NCBI GenBank assembly: GCA_947623915.1
Contig: CANQIB010000010.1
Location: 16,350-80,349 of the forward strand
DNA from: an uncultured Ruminiclostridium sp.
Lineage (GTDB): Bacteria > Bacillota > Clostridia > Oscillospirales > Ruminococcaceae
DNA length: 64,000 bases
Reading direction: 5' to 3'
Shown here: in pieces, positions 51,950 through 59,767 of the stretch
Layout of the letters: each line of letters begins with the position of its first letter
Position numbering within the stretch: position 1 is the first letter of the stretch
Made by a program: the position numbers and the translations under genes
Notes under the pieces: model-generated
Database searches by the model: none
Told to the model about the DNA's origin: nothing
The model's input: only the letters and a program-made list of their open reading frames with translations

Positions 51950-53950
51950 TTAAGAAACATCTATATCGTCAAGGTACATATATCCGTAATCCCGAATATA
52001 ATCCTTTCTGCCGTCGAGATTGTCGCCGAGCAGCAGCTCGAATATCTCCTGTGTACGCTCGGCGTCTTCGGGACATACCTTGACCAGCCGCCTCGTTTCG
52101 GGGTTCATGGTGGTGAGCGACATCATCTCCGGCTCGTTTTCGCCCAGACCTTTTGAACGCTGTATGGTGTACTTTTTATCGCCGAAGCCCTCCAGTATCC
52201 GTGACTTTTCCTGCTCGGTATAGGCAAAGTAGGTCTCCTCCCTGCAATTTATCTCGTAAAGCGGGGATTCCGCGATATAAACATATCCCTTTTCTATCAC
52301 GGTAGGCACGAGCCGGTACAGCATTGTGAGTATCAGCGTGCGTATCTGATACCCGTCGTAATCCGCATCGGTGCAGATTATTATCTTATCCCACCTGAGA
52401 TTGTTAAGGTCGAAGGTGGACAGGCTCTTGTTGGATTTGCTCTTTATCTCCACGCCGCAGCCGAGTATCTTCATCAGGTTGGTTATTATCTCGCTTTTGA
52501 AAATGCGCTCATAGCTTGCTTTCAGACAGTTGAGCGTTTTGCCGCGCACCGGCATGACCGCCTGATACTCCGCGTCCCTTGCCTGCTTTACTGCGCCCAG
52601 CGCCGAATCGCCCTCCACTATATAAAGCTCTCGCTTGGATACGTCCTTGCTGCGGCAGTCCACAAATTTCGGTATGCGGTTGGTAAGGTCTATCTTCTCG
52701 GTCAGCGTCTTTTTCATGCTGTCCTTGGCACGGTCGGCATTCTCGCGCGCCCGCTTGTTTATCATGACCTGCTCGCATATCCTCAGCGCGTCGTCGGGAT
52801 TTTCCAGAAAATACACTTCCAGTTCTTTTTTGAGCCAGTCGGTCATCGCCTCTTGGATAAATTTGTTGGTTATGGATTTTTTCGTCTGGTTCTCATAGCT
52901 GGTCTGGGTGGAAAAATTCGAGGAAACGAACACCAGACAGTCCTGTATATCCACATACTTTATCTTGGCTTCGTTTTTGTTGTACTTGTTGTTGGCTCTC
53001 AGCCAACCGTCCACCTGCGCGGTAAAAGCGGCGTTCAGCGCTTTTTCGGGACTTCCGCCGTGTTCAAGATAGCTGGAATTATGGTAATGCTCGATAAGGT
53101 TCACCTTGTTTGAAAAGGCGAACGCCACCTTCAGCTTTACCTTGTACTCCGGCTTGTCCTCTCTGTCCCTGCCGACCCGCATGGTATTCCATACCTGCGG
53201 TACGGTAAAGGCGGTGTCCCCCACCGTTTCCTTTATATAGTCGCTTATGCCGTTCTCGTAAAAATAACTCTTTTCCTCAAAGGTCGTGCCGCCCTGTCCG
53301 TCCTCTTTCTCGCTGCGCAGCACAAAGGTAAGCCCGTCGTTTACCACCGCCTGACGCCTGAGTACGTCGTCAAAATATTCAAACGGGACGTCAATATCGG
53401 TGAACACCTCGCGGTCGGGCTTCCATCTTATCACCGTGCCGGTCTTGCCGTCAGACTGCCTGCGGCGAAATCCCCGTTCTTCCTTTTCGACGTTATAGCC
53501 TTTCTCAAAGTCCAGCTCATATATCCACGTTCCGTTGTTGGAACGCACCTTCATATATTCCGAGGAAAACTGCGTCGAGCAAAGTCCCAGTCCGTTTAGT
53601 CCCAGCGAATAGGAATAGTTCTCGCCGCTGTTGTTATCATATTTTCCGCCTGCATACAGCGTGCAGAACGCCAGCTCCCAGTTGTACTTCTGCTCGTTTT
53701 TGTTGAAATCTATCGGTATGCCGCGTCCGTGATCCTCTACCTCAAAGCTGCCGTCGAGAAAACGCGTGACCGTTATCCTGTCACCGTATCCCTCCCTCGC
53801 CTCGTCGATAGAGTTGGAAAGTATCTCAAACACCGAATGGCAGCAGCCCTCCAGCCCGTCCGAGCCGAATATTACCCCCGGACGCAGCCGCACCTGATCC
53901 GGCCCCTTGAGTTGTTTAAGGCTGTTGTCATCATAAGTCTTTTTAGCCAT
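51950..53950 (-). CDS. parE: type IIA topoisomerase subunit B (ParE-like)
   Basis: This 666-residue ATPase subunit has a GHKL domain (ILSNSIDEAREG with catalytic Glu and metal-binding Asn, HGRGIPID), a transducer with the lysine loop ENQTKKSITN, and a TOPRIM domain with YIVEGDSALGAVKQARD and CTDADYDGYQIRTL. The ATP-lid segment reads SLGLNGLGLCSTQF, where ordinary GyrB/ParE have GGLHGVGxS, so this is a divergent clostridial branch. It starts the parE-HD-parC operon behind a 17-bp-spaced promoter. Gyrase proper must lie elsewhere. Confidence 0.9.
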   Translation of the reverse strand: MAKKTYDDNSLKQLKGPDQVRLRPGVIFGSDGLEGCCHSVFEILSNSIDEAREGYGDRITVTRFLDGSFEVEDHGRGIPIDFNKNEQKYNWELAFCTLYAGGKYDNNSGENYSYSLGLNGLGLCSTQFSSEYMKVRSNNGTWIYELDFEKGYNVEKEERGFRRRQSDGKTGTVIRWKPDREVFTDIDVPFEYFDDVLRRQAVVNDGLTFVLRSEKEDGQGGTTFEEKSYFYENGISDYIKETVGDTAFTVPQVWNTMRVGRDREDKPEYKVKLKVAFAFSNKVNLIEHYHNSSYLEHGGSPEKALNAAFTAQVDGWLRANNKYNKNEAKIKYVDIQDCLVFVSSNFSTQTSYENQTKKSITNKFIQEAMTDWLKKELEVYFLENPDDALRICEQVMINKRARENADRAKDSMKKTLTEKIDLTNRIPKFVDCRSKDVSKRELYIVEGDSALGAVKQARDAEYQAVMPVRGKTLNCLKASYERIFKSEIITNLMKILGCGVEIKSKSNKSLSTFDLNNLRWDKIIICTDADYDGYQIRTLILTMLYRLVPTVIEKGYVYIAESPLYEINCREETYFAYTEQEKSRILEGFGDKKYTIQRSKGLGENEPEMMSLTTMNPETRRLVKVCPEDAERTQEIFELLLGDNLDGRKDYIRDYGYMYLDDIDVS

Positions 53951-54026
53951 TCCGCGACCTTTCTCCTTTCAAATCTTTCATTAACGTGTCTGCTCGTGTA
54001 ACGGAGTTTTCATGCCATAATAAATT

Positions 54027-54055
54027 AGTATAGCATATTTTTAAAAAATTTGCAA
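54027..54055 (-). promoter_or_regulatory. sigma-A promoter of the parE operon
   Basis: On the minus strand TTGCAA (plus 54050-54055) and TATACT (plus 54027-54032), 17-bp spacer. Confidence 0.78.
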
Positions 54056-54094
54056 GTAACGGCGATTTAGCTTCGGGTTTTCCCGATATTACTA

Positions 54095-54123
54095 TTGATT
54101 TTTTTTATAAAAAGTAGTATAAT
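54095..54123 (+). promoter_or_regulatory. sigma-A promoter of the transglutaminase-pilus gene cluster
   Basis: TTGATT (54095-54100) and TATAAT (54118-54123), 17-bp spacer, about 68 bp before the lipoprotein start codon. Confidence 0.78.
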
Positions 54124-54190
54124 TCTATTAGTTATACGTTTAAGCTCTTTCGGAGCAGGTAAAAACAACGTCGGGAAGGAGGTATGCGGT

Positions 54191-55420
54191 ATGAAAAAAA
54201 GCATTGCCGCCATATTGGCAGCCGTGCTGATAATAACTTTCTGTGCGAGCGTTGGCGGCTGCACTGTGCAGACCGTATATCCCGACGCTTCGTCACAGCC
54301 GGAAACGTCGCAGTCGGACAACAGCGGCGCGCCGGACAGCGTTCCCGCAAATTCCTCCTCAAATACCGAAACATCGACGGAAAGCAAGGTCACCCAGTCG
54401 GAGCAAAAGACCACCGTAACGCAGACCACCACCGTTCCCACCAAGACCGACCCACCGAAAACCGATCCGCCAAAGACCGACCCGCCGAAAACGGATCCTC
54501 CCAAGACCGACCCGCCCAAGACGGATCCTCCCAAGACCGACCCGCCTAAGACGAATCCCCCAAAGACCGACCCGCCCAAGACGGAAAAACAGCCGGTCGG
54601 GACTTCTCCCTCGTATGTTCCCTCGGTGTCGGCATCCGGCAAAAAGGTAGCCAAAAACGGAAAGTTTACGATAGATTATTCCAACGCCGACAAAGGCTAT
54701 GTCATGGTAAAGCTCAACAAAGCGTCGAGCGGGCAGTACAAGGTGCTGGTACAGGTAGCGGGCACACAGTATACCTACAACCTCGATTCCGACGGCAGCT
54801 ACGCGGTGATACCCATGACCATGGGCAACAACACCTACACGATATACGCGGGCAAGGTGGTAGGCAGCGGACAGCTCGGCGATTACTTCGCTCAGGAGAT
54901 ATCGGTAACTCTCAGCGACAGCATGAGCCCGTGGCTTACGCCGAACGCGTACTGTATGTACAGTGCGGATTCAAAATGCGTCAAGAAAGCCAGCCAGCTT
55001 TGCGGAGGCTTCAACGAGCTTGAAAAGGTGGAAGCGATATATAAATTCGTTATCAAAAACACCGATTATGTTCCCACCGCCGAGAGCAGCGCGGACGGTT
55101 ACGTCCCCTACCCCGACAGGACATACTCCAACGGCTGGGGGATATGCTTCGACTATGCGTCGCTTATGGCGGCTATGCTGCGCTCGCAGAAGATACCCAC
55201 CAAAATAGTGGTAGGGTACGCGGGCAGCGTTTACCACGCATGGCTCAGCGTATACGTCACCGGCCAGGGCTGGGTGGACGGAATAATCCGTTTTAACGGG
55301 AACAGTTGGACGAGAATGGATCCGACCTTCCTGGACGACGCGTACGATACCTCGCAGTATCAGTCGATGGTAGATTACGTTGCGAACAGCGGGAACTACA
55401 CCGATTATTATTACTATTGA
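54191..55420 (+). CDS. transglutaminase-like lipoprotein with TDPPK repeats
   Basis: This 409-residue protein has a signal peptide with lipobox VGGC, a Ser/Thr-rich stretch, about nine TDPPK pentapeptides, then a beta domain (about 145-240) and a C-terminal transglutaminase-like cysteine-protease fold. The catalytic triad is visible: Cys in WGICFDYASLMAAMLR, His in VYHAWLSVYV, Asp in WTRMDPTF. Bacterial members act as proteases or crosslinkers outside the cell. The start at 54191 follows AAGGAGGT. The first pilus gene begins 34 bp downstream without a new promoter, so it may modify pilins or the cell surface (inference). Confidence 0.85.
   Translation: MKKSIAAILAAVLIITFCASVGGCTVQTVYPDASSQPETSQSDNSGAPDSVPANSSSNTETSTESKVTQSEQKTTVTQTTTVPTKTDPPKTDPPKTDPPKTDPPKTDPPKTDPPKTDPPKTNPPKTDPPKTEKQPVGTSPSYVPSVSASGKKVAKNGKFTIDYSNADKGYVMVKLNKASSGQYKVLVQVAGTQYTYNLDSDGSYAVIPMTMGNNTYTIYAGKVVGSGQLGDYFAQEISVTLSDSMSPWLTPNAYCMYSADSKCVKKASQLCGGFNELEKVEAIYKFVIKNTDYVPTAESSADGYVPYPDRTYSNGWGICFDYASLMAAMLRSQKIPTKIVVGYAGSVYHAWLSVYVTGQGWVDGIIRFNGNSWTRMDPTFLDDAYDTSQYQSMVDYVANSGNYTDYYYY
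54445..54590 (+). repeat. 15-bp tandem repeats encoding TDPPK
   Basis: About nine 15-bp units of the type ACCGACCCGCCAAAG within the lipoprotein gene. They encode a Pro-rich wall-spanning linker. Confidence 0.85.
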
Positions 55421-55453
55421 TATACGGTCATTCAAAGCAGGAGAGGAAAAAAT

Positions 55454-56491
55454 ATGGCAAGAAATCACATTTTTACAAATTCCGGCATCTCTACGCTCTG
55501 CTCGGAGCTGGGCTCGATAATCAAGTCCGGCATAACGGTTTCCGACGGACTGTTTATGCTCGCTCAGGAAGAGGAGGATAAAGACGCCAAGCGCGTGCTG
55601 GAAAAAATGCTGAACACCCTGGAAAACGGCGGCTCGGTGTACGACGCTTTTGAAAGCACGGGAGCGTTCCCGTCCTATCTGCTGGAGATGATAGCGATAG
55701 GAGAAAAGACCGGCAGGATAGAAGCGGTGTTGTTTTCGCTGTCGTCCTACTACGCCCGTCAGGACGAATTATCCGGCGCGATACGCAGCGCGGTCATATA
55801 TCCGGCGGTCCTGCTGGTAACGGTGTTCGCGGTGATAATAATACTGGTTACATATGTACTTCCCGTATTCAGCGAAGTATTCGCGCAGCTGGGTCTGACG
55901 ATGTCCGACCCGTCCGTATGGGTAATGACGGTAGGCGCGTCGATAAGCCGCATAGCCGTGGTGGTGATAGCGGTGATAGCCGCGCTGCTGATAATAGGCG
56001 TTATCCTGTACCGACTCGTTCCGAAATTCAAAAAAGCGGTGCTTTCCGCGGCGTCGCATACCAAGACCGCCAAGGCTCTGTACAGCGCACGCTTTGCCAA
56101 CGCGCTGTCCATGACTCTTTCGAGCGGTATGGATATCGACGAATCGGTGGCGATGAGCGAAAAGCTGATAGAAAATCCGATAATGCTGTCAAAAATACAT
56201 CAGGTACGCAAGGATATGAGCGACGGCGCGTCCTTTGTAGACGCGGTATCGCGGGCGCAGCTCTTCTCAAAGGTATACACCCGCATGATAAGCATAGGCT
56301 TCAACACCGGCTCGATAGACAGCGTTATGGAGGATATAGCCAAGAGCAACGAGGGCAAGGTAAACTCCGTCATGCAAACGGCGGTCAGCCGTTTTGAACC
56401 GGCTATGGTCATAATCATGGCGATAACGGTGGGATTTATCCTGCTTTCGGTCATGCTGCCGTTGTTGGGCATAATGACGGTAATAGGATAG
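55454..56491 (+). CDS. type IV pilus / type II secretion inner-membrane platform protein (PilC/GspF)
   Basis: This 345-residue protein has two T2SSF repeats, residues 10-130 (ELGSIIKSGITVSDGLFMLAQEE and YLLEMIAIGEKTGRIEAVL) and 210-330 (FANALSMTLSSGMDIDESVAM and MISIGFNTGSIDSVMEDIA), with membrane helices near 113-138, 160-185 and 315-340. PilC proteins couple the cytoplasmic motor to the growing pilus. RBS AGGAGAGG. It starts the pilus run; five further genes follow on the same strand. Confidence 0.92.
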   Translation: MARNHIFTNSGISTLCSELGSIIKSGITVSDGLFMLAQEEEDKDAKRVLEKMLNTLENGGSVYDAFESTGAFPSYLLEMIAIGEKTGRIEAVLFSLSSYYARQDELSGAIRSAVIYPAVLLVTVFAVIIILVTYVLPVFSEVFAQLGLTMSDPSVWVMTVGASISRIAVVVIAVIAALLIIGVILYRLVPKFKKAVLSAASHTKTAKALYSARFANALSMTLSSGMDIDESVAMSEKLIENPIMLSKIHQVRKDMSDGASFVDAVSRAQLFSKVYTRMISIGFNTGSIDSVMEDIAKSNEGKVNSVMQTAVSRFEPAMVIIMAITVGFILLSVMLPLLGIMTVIG

Positions 56492-56501
56492 GAGTCGTAG
56501 C

Positions 56502-56825
56502 ATGAAACATTTTCGCAGCGGCTTTTTCGGGGTGCTGGTAAAGGACCTTCTGATACCTGCGGCGGTCTGCGCCGTGATAATCGTGCTGACGGTCTTTTCG
56601 GTAAACTCCGCCGGCGCGAACGCCGAATCGGAAAACGCCATGATAATTGAACAGGGCATAAGACGCGCCGCGACGGCGTGCTATGCCGCCGAGGGGATAT
56701 ATCCCGAAAGCATAGATTACCTTGTGGAAAACTACTCTCTCAAGATAGATACGCAGCGGTACAATATACTGTACAACTCCGTCGCGTCAAACGTCATGCC
56801 CGATATACGGGTATCCGCGAAATAA
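56502..56825 (+). CDS. small pilin-like membrane protein
   Basis: This 107-residue protein has a basic N-terminus, one hydrophobic helix (about 14-36) and a small C-terminal domain with IRRAATACYAAEGIYPESIDYLVENYSLKID..RYNILYN, which resembles the globular part of small pseudopilins (periodic YP..LxxL near GspG). The prepilin peptidase motif G-[F/V]-xx-[I/L]-E is not obvious, so it may not be processed. It lies 10 bp after PilC. Family assignment is moderate. Confidence 0.7.
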   Translation: MKHFRSGFFGVLVKDLLIPAAVCAVIIVLTVFSVNSAGANAESENAMIIEQGIRRAATACYAAEGIYPESIDYLVENYSLKIDTQRYNILYNSVASNVMPDIRVSAK

Positions 56826-56875
56826 CGCCATAGCTTGGGAGCAAAAATTTCGGAAAACGAACGGAAGTGATAAGC

Positions 56876-57385
56876 ATGAACCAAAACGAACCTCAAAAAG
56901 TCAATAAAAGCAGACTGGACACAATTTTTGTGCTGACTCTGTTCGTGCTTTTCGCCGCAAGTCTGCTGACGGTAACGGTGTACTTCGCCAAGGTGTACCG
57001 CGATACCGGCGAGCGCATAACAGAGCGGTTCGACGGCTCCACGGCGATGACCGTGCTGACCCAGAAGATAAGGGCATACGACTGTTCCGGCGGGATAGAG
57101 ATAATCCCGCGTGAACAGGGCAATATCCTGCGGCTGAACGAGGAGATAGACGGGGAAGAGTATTCCACCTACATATACTGTCACGACGGCAGCCTGCGCG
57201 AGCTTTTCAACAGCGCGCAGACCGAGTTTGACGAAAACAGCGGTATGCCGATAATACAAGCTGACAGCTTTGATATAAAGCAGGAGGGCGGCTCGTATAT
57301 GATGACCCTCACCACCGACGGAAAAACGCTGACAAGGTGCGTTGCTCCGAGAGTCGCACAAATCGGAGGTGCCGAAGATGAGTGA
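56876..57385 (+). CDS. pilus-locus membrane protein (DUF4860-like)
   Basis: This 169-residue protein has one N-terminal membrane helix (about 17-40) followed by a soluble beta-rich domain with IKAYDCSGG-like spacing (IRAYDCSGGIEIIP) and a C-terminal KTLTRCVAPR. I recognise the pattern of DUF4860, which occurs with type IV pilus genes in Clostridia; the role is presumably a minor pilin-like or assembly protein. Start at 56876 follows GGAAGTGA. Its end overlaps the next gene by eight bases. Confidence 0.75.
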   Translation: MNQNEPQKVNKSRLDTIFVLTLFVLFAASLLTVTVYFAKVYRDTGERITERFDGSTAMTVLTQKIRAYDCSGGIEIIPREQGNILRLNEEIDGEEYSTYIYCHDGSLRELFNSAQTEFDENSGMPIIQADSFDIKQEGGSYMMTLTTDGKTLTRCVAPRVAQIGGAEDE

Positions 57386-57785
57386 ACGCAGTCATAACCA
57401 TTCAAAATCCGGCGTTTTTCTGATAGAGCTGCTGATAATAATCGCGGTATTCGCGATATGCAGCGCCGTATGCGTAAAGGTGCTGGCGACCGCCGAGGAG
57501 GAGCTTGATTACAGCGAACGGCTCACCCTTGCGGCAAACTACGCCTGCGATATTGCCGAGCGATTCCGCTCCGGCGAGGAAAAAGCCGAGATAATAGAGG
57601 AATACTCCGAGCTTTACTCGAAGGATATAGAGATACTGCCGAACGCAAAGGACTTTTCGGGCGGCACGCTTGTCTGCACGCTGGAGCAGACGGAGGGCGA
57701 AAACAACGTTTCCTATCTGAAGATAGTTATAAGCGACGGCGGCGAGCATACCTATGCCGACGTCACCGCGGCAAGAACGGATTGA
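57378..57785 (+). CDS. prepilin-like protein (minor pilin)
   Basis: This 135-residue protein has the type III/IV prepilin signature: short basic leader, KSG then VFLIELLIIIAVFAICSAV, with glutamate at +5 of the mature helix. The C-terminal part (TLVCTLEQTEGENNVSYLKIVI) is beta-rich. It should be cut by a prepilin peptidase, which is not encoded here. Start at 57378 is set by GGAGGTGCC. Overlap with the preceding gene indicates coupled translation. Confidence 0.8.
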   Translation: MSERSHNHSKSGVFLIELLIIIAVFAICSAVCVKVLATAEEELDYSERLTLAANYACDIAERFRSGEEKAEIIEEYSELYSKDIEILPNAKDFSGGTLVCTLEQTEGENNVSYLKIVISDGGEHTYADVTAARTD

Positions 57786-57822
57786 CCGACAAAGCAACGG
57801 AAAGGAGAGCGCGGGCGCGTTT

Positions 57823-58287
57823 ATGAAAATCAAAAATAAAGCGGGCGGATTTTCGGGAGTCGGCATATCTTCGCTGATAATCGTCTTTACGGTGCTGGCT
57901 CTTACGATATTTACTTTGCTCACCCTGCTTACCGTAAGGCAGGACTTGGAGCTGAGCCGCAAGACCGCGAAAATGCAGACGGATTATTACGCCGCGGACA
58001 CCGCCGCAGTCGAACGGCTGGGGACGCTGAAACGGCTGGCGGCAGAAAATCCCGACGGGGCGCTGCTTAAATTTGCGGCGGACAACGAGGGATTTCAAAG
58101 CAAAAGCGAGGGCGACAGCATCATATTCAGCTGGAGCTCCGAAATAAACGACGCGGGACGCATCGAATGTGAGGCGGTCTACAGCGAAGGAAAAATCACG
58201 GTTACAAAGTGGCATACCGTATCGAATGCCTCTTATATAAACGAGGAGTCGCTCCCCATATGGGACGGCAACACGCTTCCCGTATAA
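57823..58287 (+). CDS. PilX/GspK-like minor pilin or pilus-associated membrane protein
   Basis: This 154-residue protein has a membrane helix (about 14-40, FSGVGISSLIIVFTVLALTIFTLLTLLTV) followed by DYYAADTAAVERL, a segment like the YYAAEAG motif of PilX-type minor pilins, and a beta-rich C-terminus. It lacks the glutamate at +5. The ATG at 57823 is the only good start, though AAAGGAG is 15 bases upstream. It sits between the prepilin-like gene and the PilT-like gene. Confidence 0.7.
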   Translation: MKIKNKAGGFSGVGISSLIIVFTVLALTIFTLLTLLTVRQDLELSRKTAKMQTDYYAADTAAVERLGTLKRLAAENPDGALLKFAADNEGFQSKSEGDSIIFSWSSEINDAGRIECEAVYSEGKITVTKWHTVSNASYINEESLPIWDGNTLPV

Positions 58288-58304
58288 AGAAAGGATATTT
58301 TGTA

Positions 58305-59369
58305 ATGGAACTTATGGAAATACTCAAAAACGCGGTAGAAAAGAGCGCGTCGGACATATTTATCGTTCCGGGGCTGCCTATATCTTATAAAGAGAACGGC
58401 ATAATAAAGCCGCAGGTGGAGGGCATAACCCCGCCCGCCGCCGCCGAGGAGCTGGTAAAAGCGATATACGCCGCGGCAAACCGCAGCATGGCGCATTTCG
58501 ACGAAACGGGCGACGACGATTTTTCAGTATCGGTAAAAGGCCTGAGCCGTTTCAGAATAAGCGCGTACCGTCAAAGAGGCACGCTGGCGGCGGTAATAAG
58601 ACTGGTATCCTTTGACATACCCGACTACCGCACGCTCAACATAATCCCCGAAATAATCACCGACACCGCCTCCCGCACCAAGGGACTGGTTCTGGTGACG
58701 GGCCCCGCGGGCGGCGGAAAATCCACCACCCTCGCCTGCATAATAGACGAGATAAACAAAAACCGAAACGGGCATATCATCACGCTTGAGGACCCCATAG
58801 AGTTTCTCCATAAAAACAAAAAAAGCGTCGTAAGCCAAAGAGAGGTCGGCAACGACACGGAAAGCTACATAACTGCGCTGCGCGCCAGCCTGCGTCAATC
58901 CCCCGACGTGATACTCCTCGGAGAGATGCGCGACTATGAAACGATAAGCACGGCGATGACCGCGGCGGAGACCGGACATTTGGTAATATCCACCCTCCAC
59001 TCCGTCGGCGCACAGAACACGATAGACCGTATAATAGACATATTCCCATCGGGTCAGCAGCAGCAGATAAGGATACAGCTTTCCCAGCTTTTATGCTCCA
59101 TAATCTCGCAGCAGCTCATTCCCTGCGAGGACGACATACTGCGTCCCGCGTTTGAAATAATGAAGTGCAACAACGCGATAAGGAACATGATAAGAGAATC
59201 CAAGACTCACCAGATAGACACGGTGATAACCTCCTCCGGAGCGGACGGAATGGTCACGATGGACGCAAGTCTTATGAAAATGTACAACCAAAAGCTCATT
59301 TCCAAGAACACGCTTATAAGATACAGCACCCATCCTGAGATAGCCGCGAGAAAGATCGGAGAACAGTAA
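58305..59369 (+). CDS. pilT: PilT-type retraction ATPase
   Basis: This 354-residue hexameric motor is of the type that disassembles pilin filaments. Motifs: Walker A GPAGGGKSTT, Asp box ITLEDPIEF, Walker B DVILLGEMRD, His box GHLVISTLHS, and the PilT-specific AIRNMIRE near the C-terminus. No PilB-like assembly ATPase is encoded in the window, which leaves PilT as the only motor in the locus. The start at 58305 follows AAAGGA and is 18 bp from the previous stop. A terminator follows the gene. Confidence 0.9.
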   Translation: MELMEILKNAVEKSASDIFIVPGLPISYKENGIIKPQVEGITPPAAAEELVKAIYAAANRSMAHFDETGDDDFSVSVKGLSRFRISAYRQRGTLAAVIRLVSFDIPDYRTLNIIPEIITDTASRTKGLVLVTGPAGGGKSTTLACIIDEINKNRNGHIITLEDPIEFLHKNKKSVVSQREVGNDTESYITALRASLRQSPDVILLGEMRDYETISTAMTAAETGHLVISTLHSVGAQNTIDRIIDIFPSGQQQQIRIQLSQLLCSIISQQLIPCEDDILRPAFEIMKCNNAIRNMIRESKTHQIDTVITSSGADGMVTMDASLMKMYNQKLISKNTLIRYSTHPEIAARKIGEQ

Positions 59370-59416
59370 AATTTTCGACACGCTGATACGCGGTCTAAGC
59401 TCAGGACCGCAAAAGG

Positions 59417-59448
59417 AAAAGCGGCTTTCTCTCGTGAAAGCCGCTTTT
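59417..59448 (+). terminator. terminator of the pilus operon
   Basis: A perfect 13-bp stem (AAAAGCGGCTTTC with GAAAGCCGCTTTT) and six-base loop. Confidence 0.85.
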
Positions 59449-59767
59449 CATGACGGAAAGAAAAGTAAAAATCAAGGTAGGGTCTACCTATAATCTACGA
59501 TTATATTATTACATTCGGCGGTTACATCTCGGTTACGTTTTGTAAAATTATTTAAGAAATCGTGATATTTTTATATTGTTACAAAAATATGCGCCGATAT
59601 GCGGGATTTTTTATACATATCCCATAACAATAAAGTAACCGTTATTGTTTTTTCAGCATAAAATAGCCCCAAAACGCGCGGCAGGCGGAAAAAACAAAAA
59701 AATTTTTTCGGTTTTTAAGGAAAAAACACACCGTACGAACAAAAAACGGCAGAAAGGAGCAGACGGC
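59449..59767. other. long intergenic region before the SARP-like gene
   Basis: About 320 bp without a gene. It holds a GGTAGGGTCTACC palindrome at 59476-59488, a TATAAT at 59489-59494, direct repeats of GTTAC 11 bp apart at 59521-59537, an isolated GTAACC at 59635-59640, and TAAAAT at 59659-59664. No promoter with both boxes at good match was found. Confidence 0.6.
59521..59538. promoter_or_regulatory. 11-bp-spaced GTTAC direct repeat upstream of the SARP-like gene
   Basis: GTTACAT at 59521-59527 and GTTACGT at 59532-59538 start 11 bp apart; TTACAT also occurs 13 bp before the first. The reverse strand reads ACGTAACCGAG then ATGTAACCGCC, closely matching the repeats before the EAL gene. It lies about 230 bp upstream of the start codon. 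Possible autoregulatory site. Confidence 0.5.
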
